The notes under the pieces are model-generated. The model was not told the DNA's origin. It did not search any database and worked only from the letters and a program-made list of their open reading frames with translations. Below are positions 17,279 to 25,838 of a DNA stretch of 64,000 nucleotides, one piece after another. The stretch comes from Methylotuvimicrobium sp018830325 (lineage in GTDB: Bacteria > Pseudomonadota > Gammaproteobacteria > Methylococcales > Methylomonadaceae), in assembly GCF_044788715.1 (NCBI RefSeq), contig NZ_CP173170.1:620001-684000 (forward strand), in the 5' to 3' direction. The position numbers and the translations under genes were made by a program. Numbering within the stretch: position 1 is the first letter of the stretch; each line of letters opens with the position of its first letter.

Positions 17279-17672
17279 AATTCAAGTCGGCAAAGGCAAC
17301 AAGCAACGCATAGCATACCTGAATACCGAGCCCCTACGAATCGTCAAACGATGGTTCAACGTCAGAAACCCACATCTCGATGCGAAAGGTTTTCTGTTTA
17401 ACCCGATCAGTAAGGTCGGCACGATTCAAACTCGAAAACTGTCCACCCAAGCCGTTTACGCCATCATCCAGCAACGTGCGGATCAAGCTCAGATCGAACC
17501 AATTAGGCCGCATAACTTGATAAAAACCTTTGTCACACAACTGCTCGAAGCCAGTATCGATATCAATATCGCTCGGCAATTGGTCGGACATACAGATATT
17601 CAGACGACGGCTCGGTATGATTTGCGAGACGATAAGTTACAGAAAAGTGTAATTAAACTTCTTGTCTATTGA
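17279..17672 (+). pseudogene. Truncated XerC/D-like tyrosine recombinase, C-terminal part
   Basis: Plus-strand fragment with VGKGNKQRIAYL (the beta-hairpin lysine region), the HxxR box and the end GHTDIQTTARYD with the nucleophile Tyr. The family box PHDLRRTF reads PHNLIKTF here, so the catalytic Arg is replaced by Ile. The N-terminal half with the first catalytic Arg is absent. The fragment begins where the minus-strand integrase remnant breaks off. It is not expected to be active. Confidence 0.82.
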
Positions 17673-17748
17673 GTCAAGTTTTCGCTCAACCATTCCGGGA
17701 GTTATGCATTCTACTAGCACGATAGCTGAGTTACTGGTTAATCAGTGG

Positions 17749-18801
17749 CTACTCGTATTGTTGTAATGTTAAGGATATTGTATTGACAACATCATCATGT
17801 AGCGATTTTGGCTCAATCACCTCAATACGTTCGCCTTCACCCAATATCCACCAACGTAATTGCCAGGTATTTGCTAATTCTGCCTGCAGAATTTTATAGC
17901 CGGGCTTATCGTCTTCCATGATTACCTGGGATTTATGCAGCGGTGTTTCGGATAAGGTGGCCGCAAGATGATCAACAATTCTGGCCTTAAAGAAAATCGT
18001 TTCTCCAGAACCAAAATGTCCTTGTTTTTGAGCATAAACATTGAGATCGAAATCGTCATTCTGACGACTGGCCTCATCTAGCAATTGGGCTGAAATGATT
18101 CGGTGCAATGCATAGAGGTACGCATCTTCATAATCGTTAGCCATTGCCACGAGATACGTGATGGGGCCGCGTTGAATCAGACCCAAGGGATGTAATCGGT
18201 AGTTTTTTTCTTTGCCGATTTTATGATAAATCGATTGATAGCAAACCTGAATTTGTCTTTCCTTGAGCAACGCTTCATGCACTATGGACAACACAATGGA
18301 ATCGATCGAGGGTGATAGCAGTGTTTGTGCGGGTTGAATCACAGTGATTTTTTCGGGCCAATGAGTTACTTGGCTTTTCTTGTGTAAATCCAGAGTTTGT
18401 TGTGCTTTCTGAAATAAATCATGCAAGGATTGAGTCAGTAACACCGGCAAGGACTGGCTCAAATAGCGCTCGACCATCACCAGTGACAAGGCTTCTGGCA
18501 GGGTTAAACCTGTTGCGGGTTCAACATCCGTTCCGATCCATCGGTATCCATGGGGTAAGCCATTGATGGGATTCCCGTAGCCTTTGCTGTTATCGTTGAC
18601 TTCCAATTGTGGGTGTAGCGGTAGCAAGGCTTTTAAATCGCGACGGATATTGTGGATTTCTACCGCGTAACCCTGGGCTTTCAAATCCTGAACGATTTCT
18701 CTGCCAGTCACCCATCGCAAATTTTTGCCGCTGAGTCTGCGAATACTCTCCAAAACCAGATTTCGTCGTTGCAGTGTTGCCTGCGATTTTTGTTGGCTCA
18801 T
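17749..18801 (-). CDS. WYL-domain transcriptional regulator of the defence module
   Basis: A 350-residue regulator with an N-terminal winged-helix region (TGREIVQDLKAQGYAVEIHN) and a central WYL domain (YRLHPLGLIQRGPITYLVAM near residues 195-215), then a WCX-like C-terminal extension. WYL regulators often repress phage-defence loci (for example BrxR and CapW) and sense ligands through the WYL fold. It is divergent from the pPIWI-RE operon, with a 163-base shared upstream region holding a 15-base palindrome, so control of that operon and itself is the simplest reading. The ATG is preceded by AAGGGA. Which ligand it senses cannot be seen. Confidence 0.88.
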   Translation of the reverse strand: MSQQKSQATLQRRNLVLESIRRLSGKNLRWVTGREIVQDLKAQGYAVEIHNIRRDLKALLPLHPQLEVNDNSKGYGNPINGLPHGYRWIGTDVEPATGLTLPEALSLVMVERYLSQSLPVLLTQSLHDLFQKAQQTLDLHKKSQVTHWPEKITVIQPAQTLLSPSIDSIVLSIVHEALLKERQIQVCYQSIYHKIGKEKNYRLHPLGLIQRGPITYLVAMANDYEDAYLYALHRIISAQLLDEASRQNDDFDLNVYAQKQGHFGSGETIFFKARIVDHLAATLSETPLHKSQVIMEDDKPGYKILQAELANTWQLRWWILGEGERIEVIEPKSLHDDVVNTISLTLQQYE

Positions 18802-18855
18802 TCCCTTGCTTCCCGATGTAAAAAGCGTGTTATTGAATCAATGACAAAAACAATG

Positions 18856-18870
18856 AAGGGTTTAACCCTT
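18856..18870. promoter_or_regulatory. Candidate operator of the WYL regulator
   Basis: AAGGGTT-T-AACCCTT, perfect 7-bp arms around one base, lies midway between the divergent WYL gene and the pPIWI-RE operon. A half-site-like TTAGGGT follows at 18880. A possible -10 (TATATA, 18893-18898) for the rightward operon lies 23 bases downstream. Confidence 0.5.
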
Positions 18871-18964
18871 ACGCAAATTGTTAGGGTATGGCTATATAGT
18901 TCCAAACATTGGTATTCGTTAGTCTTTAACATTTTTTAAGGGATGCTTTTTAACGATATGAGGT

Positions 18965-20056
18965 GTGCCTTTGGATAGCCTTAACATAGAAAGTCAACTT
19001 GCATTAAACCATGCAGCCAATGCAGTGTTGAAATGGTGCACGATATCCAATGATCCTGAGATTGTAGACATTGATTTGGTCATGCACCAATTGAGTTTGG
19101 CCATTTCATGGATTCAGCGTGTTAATAACGGAAAAAGTCAGATTCAGAATCCAGCTGAGTTTTTGGCGCTGATGAAAAAGCCGATTTGCGAATGGCTGCC
19201 TCTCGATTTAGAAGAAAGATTAGTTGACGGATTTGGTGTGACAGCTTTTGCACAGGATTGGGTGGCAGAACATGGCAACGAATCCGAAGCAACACTCATT
19301 CAAGAGCAAATGCTGCAAGTCATGTCGAGGCTACGTTCACGTAAAAATGGTGATCAACTTTATAGCCGCTTTCGTGAAAACCTCATCTCATTCCCAGTTG
19401 TATCTATAGAAAAAGCCAGGGAAATATTGTTACCAACGGGTTTAAACCTTACTCAGGTTTTTGAAGACATCCCAAGTACCTGTCTTGATAAGAATTCAAC
19501 TCATTATTTTCCTTGTCCGGTTTGTTATTGGCCGATGAAACGACATGAAAATAGAGTTCAATGCTCTGGAAGCAGATGCTTTTCACGAGGTGCCCAATTT
19601 AGTTTTGTCGAAGACCGATTGTCTCCACTTGGAGATTTGAAGGCTCCTACACCCAAATCCGCTGATGCAATGCTGAGGTTAAAACACGGTTTTTGGCGAT
19701 ACACGTTGTTACCCGGTTTAATTGAATTAGATTTGAAATCGCGTCTGGAACAGCTTGATGGTGTAAAAGTACGTTTATGGCCAAATTTGGATCAGTATGA
19801 TTTGCTGGTCCAGATCAGTGAGAGGCAACTAATAATAGACGTTAAAGATTGGGTCAATACATTTGCTCTTGCAAAGGCAATCAATAACGACCTGAATACC
19901 GAAAACTTGATTTATGTCGTGCCGGATGATCGCCGAAATCAAGTAAAAATTCTGCAAGAAAACTGTTCGAGCCTCAAACATTTACAGTTTATGTCCGTGA
20001 GTCAATTACTGAAAGCAGTGAAACAAATCATTACTGAACAGGAGGCACCGTTTTGA
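18965..20056 (+). CDS. pPIWI-RE-associated Zn-finger PD-(D/E)XK nuclease-like protein
   Basis: A 363-residue protein and the first gene of a three-gene set. The N-terminal ~170 residues are helical and unfamiliar. A zinc-finger-like group follows (CPVC at 184-187, then QCSGSRCFSRG). Near the C-terminus, D279 in QYDLLVQ is followed by D292-V-K294 in LIIDVKDW, which fits the D...(D/E)XK core of restriction-endonuclease-fold nucleases. This matches the REase partner known from pPIWI-RE three-gene islands. A GTG start is shown; TTG at 18971 has better spacing from a GAGG ribosome site and may be the real start. It overlaps the next gene by 4 bases, so the two are translationally coupled. Confidence 0.78.
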   Translation: MPLDSLNIESQLALNHAANAVLKWCTISNDPEIVDIDLVMHQLSLAISWIQRVNNGKSQIQNPAEFLALMKKPICEWLPLDLEERLVDGFGVTAFAQDWVAEHGNESEATLIQEQMLQVMSRLRSRKNGDQLYSRFRENLISFPVVSIEKAREILLPTGLNLTQVFEDIPSTCLDKNSTHYFPCPVCYWPMKRHENRVQCSGSRCFSRGAQFSFVEDRLSPLGDLKAPTPKSADAMLRLKHGFWRYTLLPGLIELDLKSRLEQLDGVKVRLWPNLDQYDLLVQISERQLIIDVKDWVNTFALAKAINNDLNTENLIYVVPDDRRNQVKILQENCSSLKHLQFMSVSQLLKAVKQIITEQEAPF

Positions 20057-23000
20057 ACGAACAGCCACTTCACTTAGCCTTAGATGCACTGCTGCTATTG
20101 GGAAACAAACACCAGCCGGAAGTGAGAGTTGGTGATCTCGTTTTAATAGCTCATGGTCGTTTACATCGCTGGCGACAATGGGGTTATTTATCCGAATTGG
20201 AGCAAAATCGATATCTTTGGTTATTGAGATATTCGCATTTGAATGAAATTAATAAAACAAGGCTGATCAAATTACTGACTGAAAGAATCAAAGCAGAGAA
20301 TTCACCTTTTGAATTTATTGGTCATAATGAATCAGACTTAACGCGACGCTATCGGGTATTACCCGGTAAAGATATTGAGCAACACGTCGATGAAATTATC
20401 AGTGATCTGAAAAATCTTCAAATAGCTAATCCCATTATTTTTAAAAAGCGACCTGGAAACCAATTCTGGGTTAGAAAGAGTTTTTCCGGTAAATCATTCA
20501 AAGTCCCCGTCAAACTGGTTCCGAATAGTATCGACGCAGTTAAAATCCAAAAAGCTTCCAGCCTAAAAAATCTATCGATCAGCTATGTTGAGTTAAGGGA
20601 CCAAGCCGAGAATATTAGCCGACTGACCGGCCAGGATTTTTACAAAAAACGGATGCAAATATTCTTGGACGAACTTCGCTGCCGGAAGAACAACCAAAAA
20701 ATCGAAGACTTGATCTTTACAGCGGGTGAGCTGCAGATGCTGGTGGCACCAACTGGTCGAGGGAAGTCAGTATTAAGTAGAGTCTTAGCGACATTGTTGG
20801 TGAAAAAAGGATTTACTGTGACGCTTGTTTTGCCTGTCATTAAAGATGTCATCCAAGAATACCGGCAGTGCTCGAAAATACTACAAAAACAGACGCCAGC
20901 TAAAGTAGCTAGTATGCTATTTTCTTCACGTTCATTGGGACGCATCATCATTGATTTGTTGCGTAATAGTTTAAGAGACCCCAATTCGAATGATGCTCAA
21001 AACATTTTAGAAACAGTGGGCTATCACTGCGCATTACAGGCTTATGCCGAAGAAGGAGATGAAGTACAATTCGGCGAAGAACCTTGTCGCCATAGCCGAT
21101 TCGATTGCCCTTTCTTGGCGGGATGCCCCAAGTTTCGTCATCAAAAAGCGGCCTTAGGCGCCCAGTTGTTGATCATTAATCATCATGCTTTTTTGTCGGG
21201 TCGATTGTCTCTGCCTGTTCAGGACGAAGAGTCTACTCGAATCAATACTTTTTTTGACCTAGTTGTCAAACGTTCTCATTTCGTGATTGTGGATGAAATC
21301 GATCAGCTGCAACAGGTACTTATCGACCAGCAGGTTGGTCAGATTCCTTTGACGAAAGACAAAGGTCCGACCATAGCCAATAAGGTTTATCGAGATCTGA
21401 CGGATAATGGCACGAGTGTTAACAATTATGATGTGATTGACCCTCTAATAGAATTAGACCGGTTACCTTTGTTACTACGCGATGCCTTGATCAATCATCG
21501 AGTTAAATGGCCAACCAATTATGGTATTGGAACTGTTTTACCAGCTGCTTTGGAACAAAAAATCAGTCATAACTTTAAAAAATACCTACCTGAATCTGAA
21601 TACTCAAACATCGACAAACTCATTGATCGTAAAAGTAGTGAACCGTTGTGGGATGAACTAAACCTATCTTTAAATCAATGGCTAACCTCTAACGGCCTAA
21701 CCGAAACAAGTGAAGCAGAGCGAAAACTTAGTGTTATACAATCATTAGAAAAACTCGCCCCGAAAATTGCTGTCGAAAAACGTAATAAGCTCGCCAGCTT
21801 GCTTATTCTTCATCGAGTTCTATTTCATTTACAAAATTTGTTACAGGATGTTACCTATAGCTTTGGCAAAACCGATCTAAAAGAATCTCAAGAAGCCACT
21901 CAGTTTTATGCTCAGCTTATTGGTTACCGTCCTTGGTGTACATCCTATATGGGGCCGTTTGGACGGAGACATTACGGATTCCATGTGGCGAGCAAAGAAC
22001 AACACAGGCAATTAAATGTGCAGTCATTATGCGGTGACCCGCATCTACTGATCTCGGAAATAGGGAATTTAATAAGCCGTGGTTATGGTGGTGGGGCTCG
22101 TATCGTTCTAGGACTTTCGGCAACAGCCTACTTTCCTGGAGCTTCCGCGAGTGATGTCAAAGGATCGGTTCGTTACTATCAGCCGGACGATACTACCGAT
22201 TTGAAATTGGCATTAAGGTTGATTAAATCTTCTGATTCGGACGAAATGATCCGGATATCCGGAATGGGCGGGCATAACAAAAAAGAGCTACAAACCAGAT
22301 TGCTGACAAAAGGTTTATGGGAACAATATTTATCTGTTGATATTGAACAACTTAAACAAAAACACCCTGATAGAGCTCGGGTGCTTTTAGTTACCAATAG
22401 TGGACGAGAGGCACGTTGGTCGGCCAATGCTTTATCGCAAGTCATGGGCGAAAAGCATGCGCTACGGCGCGTACGTTACCTGCAGAATGCCGATGATAAA
22501 GCGGAAAAGAACAATGGTATGGCTATTAGCCGAGAAGATTTAACCAATTTTGCCTATGGTGAAGCCGATATATTGATTGCCCCTTTTTTAAGTATTTGTC
22601 GGGGCCATAATATTCTTCAACCGGGTTCAGACAAATCTGCTATCGCATCAATTTATGTGCTAGTCAGACCTGTACCAACATTGGACTCACCGGGAATAGC
22701 TTTGGCGCATGTTAATTATTCACTGTTGAATGTTTGTACACCTGAAATGCAGCCACTGGAAACATTGGAATGGGAGCAGCGCCATGCTTATGCTCGGCTT
22801 AATGGCTTTTATGAACGTATAGGACCGTTTAAGTCGCTACCGGAAGATTTGAGAATGGAATGCTTTTGTAACGTATTGGTAGAGATGCTACAGCTTGCCG
22901 GACGAGGACGGCGTGGCGAAACTCCTATCGATGTATTCCTCGTAGATAGTGCTTTTGCAGACAGCAAAGCTGGATGGCGAGAATTGGCTCAAACCGCGTT

Positions 23001-23088
23001 ATCGACCTGGCAGACACAAGGAAAAATGGAAGAAATGACACGTATACATGGTGCATTGATACATGCATTGGAAAATTTTCAACGCTGA
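20053..23088 (+). CDS. DinG/XPD-like superfamily 2 helicase of the pPIWI-RE module
   Basis: A 1011-residue helicase of the XPD/DinG type. Walker A is VAPTGRGKS (from residue 231), motif II is VIVDEIDQL, and LLIINHHAFLSGR is the typical DinG/XPD segment. A cysteine group between them (YHC, EPC, FDC, AGCP) resembles the Fe-S cluster domain of this family. Near the C-terminus LQLAGRGRRGE stands where motif VI lies. The first 200 residues are an extra domain seen in pPIWI-RE-linked helicases. It would unwind DNA or an RNA-DNA hybrid for the partner nuclease or PIWI protein. The TTG start has an AGGAGG site at the right distance and overlaps the preceding stop (TTGA). Confidence 0.85.
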   Translation: MNEQPLHLALDALLLLGNKHQPEVRVGDLVLIAHGRLHRWRQWGYLSELEQNRYLWLLRYSHLNEINKTRLIKLLTERIKAENSPFEFIGHNESDLTRRYRVLPGKDIEQHVDEIISDLKNLQIANPIIFKKRPGNQFWVRKSFSGKSFKVPVKLVPNSIDAVKIQKASSLKNLSISYVELRDQAENISRLTGQDFYKKRMQIFLDELRCRKNNQKIEDLIFTAGELQMLVAPTGRGKSVLSRVLATLLVKKGFTVTLVLPVIKDVIQEYRQCSKILQKQTPAKVASMLFSSRSLGRIIIDLLRNSLRDPNSNDAQNILETVGYHCALQAYAEEGDEVQFGEEPCRHSRFDCPFLAGCPKFRHQKAALGAQLLIINHHAFLSGRLSLPVQDEESTRINTFFDLVVKRSHFVIVDEIDQLQQVLIDQQVGQIPLTKDKGPTIANKVYRDLTDNGTSVNNYDVIDPLIELDRLPLLLRDALINHRVKWPTNYGIGTVLPAALEQKISHNFKKYLPESEYSNIDKLIDRKSSEPLWDELNLSLNQWLTSNGLTETSEAERKLSVIQSLEKLAPKIAVEKRNKLASLLILHRVLFHLQNLLQDVTYSFGKTDLKESQEATQFYAQLIGYRPWCTSYMGPFGRRHYGFHVASKEQHRQLNVQSLCGDPHLLISEIGNLISRGYGGGARIVLGLSATAYFPGASASDVKGSVRYYQPDDTTDLKLALRLIKSSDSDEMIRISGMGGHNKKELQTRLLTKGLWEQYLSVDIEQLKQKHPDRARVLLVTNSGREARWSANALSQVMGEKHALRRVRYLQNADDKAEKNNGMAISREDLTNFAYGEADILIAPFLSICRGHNILQPGSDKSAIASIYVLVRPVPTLDSPGIALAHVNYSLLNVCTPEMQPLETLEWEQRHAYARLNGFYERIGPFKSLPEDLRMECFCNVLVEMLQLAGRGRRGETPIDVFLVDSAFADSKAGWRELAQTALSTWQTQGKMEEMTRIHGALIHALENFQR

Positions 23089-23125
23089 TTGACAATTTTT
23101 AACGGAATTACTATGAGGACGGACC

Positions 23126-25558
23126 ATGAATTTTGACCTAAAAACAACTTCATTCATTTTGCCTTTGGAAAGTTACGGTGCTGTCTATGGCTACCAAGTT
23201 TCTAATGATTTTGTAAGGCGTTGGCAAGAACTGAATGAAATATTTCGAAAAAACAAATCGTATCTACCGTTTGGATCTTTAGCGACTGCCTTACGTTGGC
23301 ATTTGGGATGTTTCATTCGTTTAGACCCTTATCAGGATATGTTTAAATCTGGGCAGCAGCTATTTTTAGTCGCCAGTAAGCAAGTGCCCAAGGACGCATT
23401 GGCAACTTGCTTGGATTTCTGGGAAGACGAAATTGACCGGCAATGTGACACTCCGGTTTTAGGCTCGTTAGTCAGGGAGGGAGCATTGACAGAATGCGCT
23501 TTGGATATTGGCGCGAACATTCAAACAAGAAAAAAAGCGTGCCCTACAGCGCTGGGATGGGTATGGGAGGCCAGTAAATGGCGTGTAGCAGAACGTCTTG
23601 TTCAGCAAGATCTGAAGGTCGATACCGATACGCCGCTTAAGTTCGTTTTAGACAGCCAGGCCAGTTTAGTTTGTTGGGACAGGCCGCTGGGCAATCAAAC
23701 CGGGAAAGTCCAAGGTTATGGCATGCATGTCATAACTCCACGTTTGATAACGGTACCAGGTTTTGAATTGCCGGCCATTCATCTCAATAGCAGTATCAGT
23801 CGCTTGGCTACGCAGTGGAAAGATTCAAAAAAATATTCGCTTAAACATGCCTGGTTTCAAGTTTCCCAAGATAAACCTTTATTAAACATTTCAATTGGTT
23901 CAACCAAAAAAGAAGAAAAATGGCTCAAGGTTTGGAGCGATTTGTCGGTTCTCTTGCTCAACCGAATCGGATATACCGATATTTCTGAACCGGAAGGCTA
24001 TGATCTTGCCAACTTACAACCAGTGAGAGCGCGCTATGAGAAAACACCGGTAAATTTCCCCATTGGCAAAGGTGTCGGCTTACCTTTCCATCATTATGTC
24101 GCAGCACACGCCCATTCAATTTTGAACGAAGCCAAACCCATCAATTTACAAAAAGAAGCTCCAAAACAATTACCCGTACAAGAATTACCCGCCCAAAAAC
24201 CGGATGCAACTCATTGGCAATCGATTATTCAGGATGCAGGAGGTAATCAGCTGCAAATTATTTGCTTATATTCATCTCATATCGTCCGAAAACGATTGCA
24301 GGATGAATTACAACAATTGTTGATGGGTGTAACAGAAGCCCCTATCGAAGTCGAAGATGGTAATTGGTTTCGGGCGGGTCCTTTGAAAATCTTATTCGTT
24401 TCGCCGGAAGACAATCAACAATTTTTGTTGTCCACTAATCCGGAAGATGCCATCTTTTCATGGATACAACAAGCAATAGAGGGCATCGAACTATCTGAAA
24501 ATGAATTATCCGGATTTATTGTCGAAACATGTGAAAACGACAGACTAGAAAACAGTCCGAAAAATTATGCCGACCCCAAGCCGTTGATTAGGCGCTTGTT
24601 AGCTAAGCATGGTCATGTCAGCCAGTTTGTCAGAGCAAGCACTTTACGCCAGCAAGATGGCAAAGGCGTTTGCCATGGCGCTAAGCGCGCAATCCACGAT
24701 TTACTTAGAATGACCGGTTGTTATTTGCTTCCTTTCGAAAAAAGTCCAGATCCTTCCAAAGACTGCTGGTACATCGGACATTTCATTCGCAAGTCAAGTA
24801 AAGATAAAAATCAGTTTCATATTGCCATAACGGCTTGTAAGGCGGGTTCTCATCAATCGTTGATGTTGAGCCCGGCAGGAAACTGGGAAATCATGCCCAG
24901 AGGCATATCAAGTTATATATCCGCACAAGATCGCCCAAAACAAAAAGCCGATGCTTGTCAATTCATCAATCATGGTTTGAATGTTTTCATAAACCGTTTT
25001 CCCAATGCGAGATTTATTTTATTAATGGACGGACGCGCATCCGGATCGTTATGGTCACGATTGTATGATACACAATCAGAAGAAAAAGGTATTTTGCCGG
25101 ACATATCAAGCGATGAGCGAGTGTCAACTATCCGTATTCGAAACGACTCCGGCATTCTTCCTCGACCAGCCGGCACAATTGATTTCAATAGGCCACTCGA
25201 TGAAAAAGGGGAATTAAATCCGGGAGGTTCAAAAGGAATATTTAGTCACATTGATTCCGACTACCACGGCGCTTACTACTGTACACAACCATCCGCAATC
25301 CTAGATAACGATCGTGCAAGGAAAAAAACTCGATTTGCTGATCAACCACGCAATTTACAAAATGATCGCCAGGCTCAGACAGTGACAGAAATCGTTGTGT
25401 TAAACAAAGGGCCTTTTGCGGAAAAAGAACTCGTCACTACGGTTTCCAAGCTATGCTTTCAAAATTTAACCTGGGTTGATAAACAAAAAACATCTCTTCC
25501 ATCGCCGTTACATTTAGCCCAAGCTTATGTCACCAATGCTTTAGGGGATATCGTTTAA
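23126..25558 (+). CDS. pPIWI-RE family protein (Argonaute-like PIWI/RNase H fold)
   Basis: An 810-residue protein with the hallmarks of the pPIWI-RE family, a bacterial branch of PIWI proteins found in three-gene islands with a DinG helicase and a nuclease. The C-terminal half holds the PIWI module: FIVETCEND, then DPKPLIRRLLAKHGHVSQFV (from D483), a region typical for binding the guide 5' end, then RFILLMDGRASG (D635 as a possible catalytic acid), and near the end SLPSPLHLAQAYVTNALG. The N-terminal ~420 residues are the family-specific region. Family members are predicted to use nucleic-acid guides or R-loops against invading DNA; this is prediction, not shown here. It starts at ATG after a GAGG site, 37 bases behind the helicase gene. 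Confidence 0.88.
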   Translation: MNFDLKTTSFILPLESYGAVYGYQVSNDFVRRWQELNEIFRKNKSYLPFGSLATALRWHLGCFIRLDPYQDMFKSGQQLFLVASKQVPKDALATCLDFWEDEIDRQCDTPVLGSLVREGALTECALDIGANIQTRKKACPTALGWVWEASKWRVAERLVQQDLKVDTDTPLKFVLDSQASLVCWDRPLGNQTGKVQGYGMHVITPRLITVPGFELPAIHLNSSISRLATQWKDSKKYSLKHAWFQVSQDKPLLNISIGSTKKEEKWLKVWSDLSVLLLNRIGYTDISEPEGYDLANLQPVRARYEKTPVNFPIGKGVGLPFHHYVAAHAHSILNEAKPINLQKEAPKQLPVQELPAQKPDATHWQSIIQDAGGNQLQIICLYSSHIVRKRLQDELQQLLMGVTEAPIEVEDGNWFRAGPLKILFVSPEDNQQFLLSTNPEDAIFSWIQQAIEGIELSENELSGFIVETCENDRLENSPKNYADPKPLIRRLLAKHGHVSQFVRASTLRQQDGKGVCHGAKRAIHDLLRMTGCYLLPFEKSPDPSKDCWYIGHFIRKSSKDKNQFHIAITACKAGSHQSLMLSPAGNWEIMPRGISSYISAQDRPKQKADACQFINHGLNVFINRFPNARFILLMDGRASGSLWSRLYDTQSEEKGILPDISSDERVSTIRIRNDSGILPRPAGTIDFNRPLDEKGELNPGGSKGIFSHIDSDYHGAYYCTQPSAILDNDRARKKTRFADQPRNLQNDRQAQTVTEIVVLNKGPFAEKELVTTVSKLCFQNLTWVDKQKTSLPSPLHLAQAYVTNALGDIV

Positions 25559-25760
25559 TATTAGACAAAAAAGGAAAAAAACCTTATCAGCCAAGTTGGC
25601 TAATACCATTAACAGAACTTTGCCCGCGCTTAAATAAGGGTGACAAGTTCATTAATTGCATATTACTGAACCGTATCAGCATAGTCTTTACTGATTACCC
25701 CATAGCAAAAATAGCCTCGCAGCAAGGTCATTTTTTGAGGATTATTAAATAGCTATAGAT

Positions 25761-25789
25761 TAGTTCTAACAGCCATCTTGTTCTATAAT
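25761..25789 (+). promoter_or_regulatory. Candidate promoter of the SNF2/methylase cluster
   Basis: A perfect TATAAT at 25784-25789 lies 50 bases before the GTG of the SNF2 gene; the matching -35 region (TAGTTC) is weak. The 280-base gap after the PIWI gene has no gene and also contains a 13-base palindrome AGCCAA-G-TTGGCT. Confidence 0.4.
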
Positions 25790-25838
25790 TTCTTTCCTAA
25801 AACAGATAAAGATAACAACAAACAGGGACGGCTCCGCA

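Noticed and set aside
25590..25602. Operator AGCCAA-G-TTGGCT after the pPIWI-RE gene
   Set aside because: The dyad is short, lies far from the SNF2 promoter box, and has no second copy; not enough to call a site.
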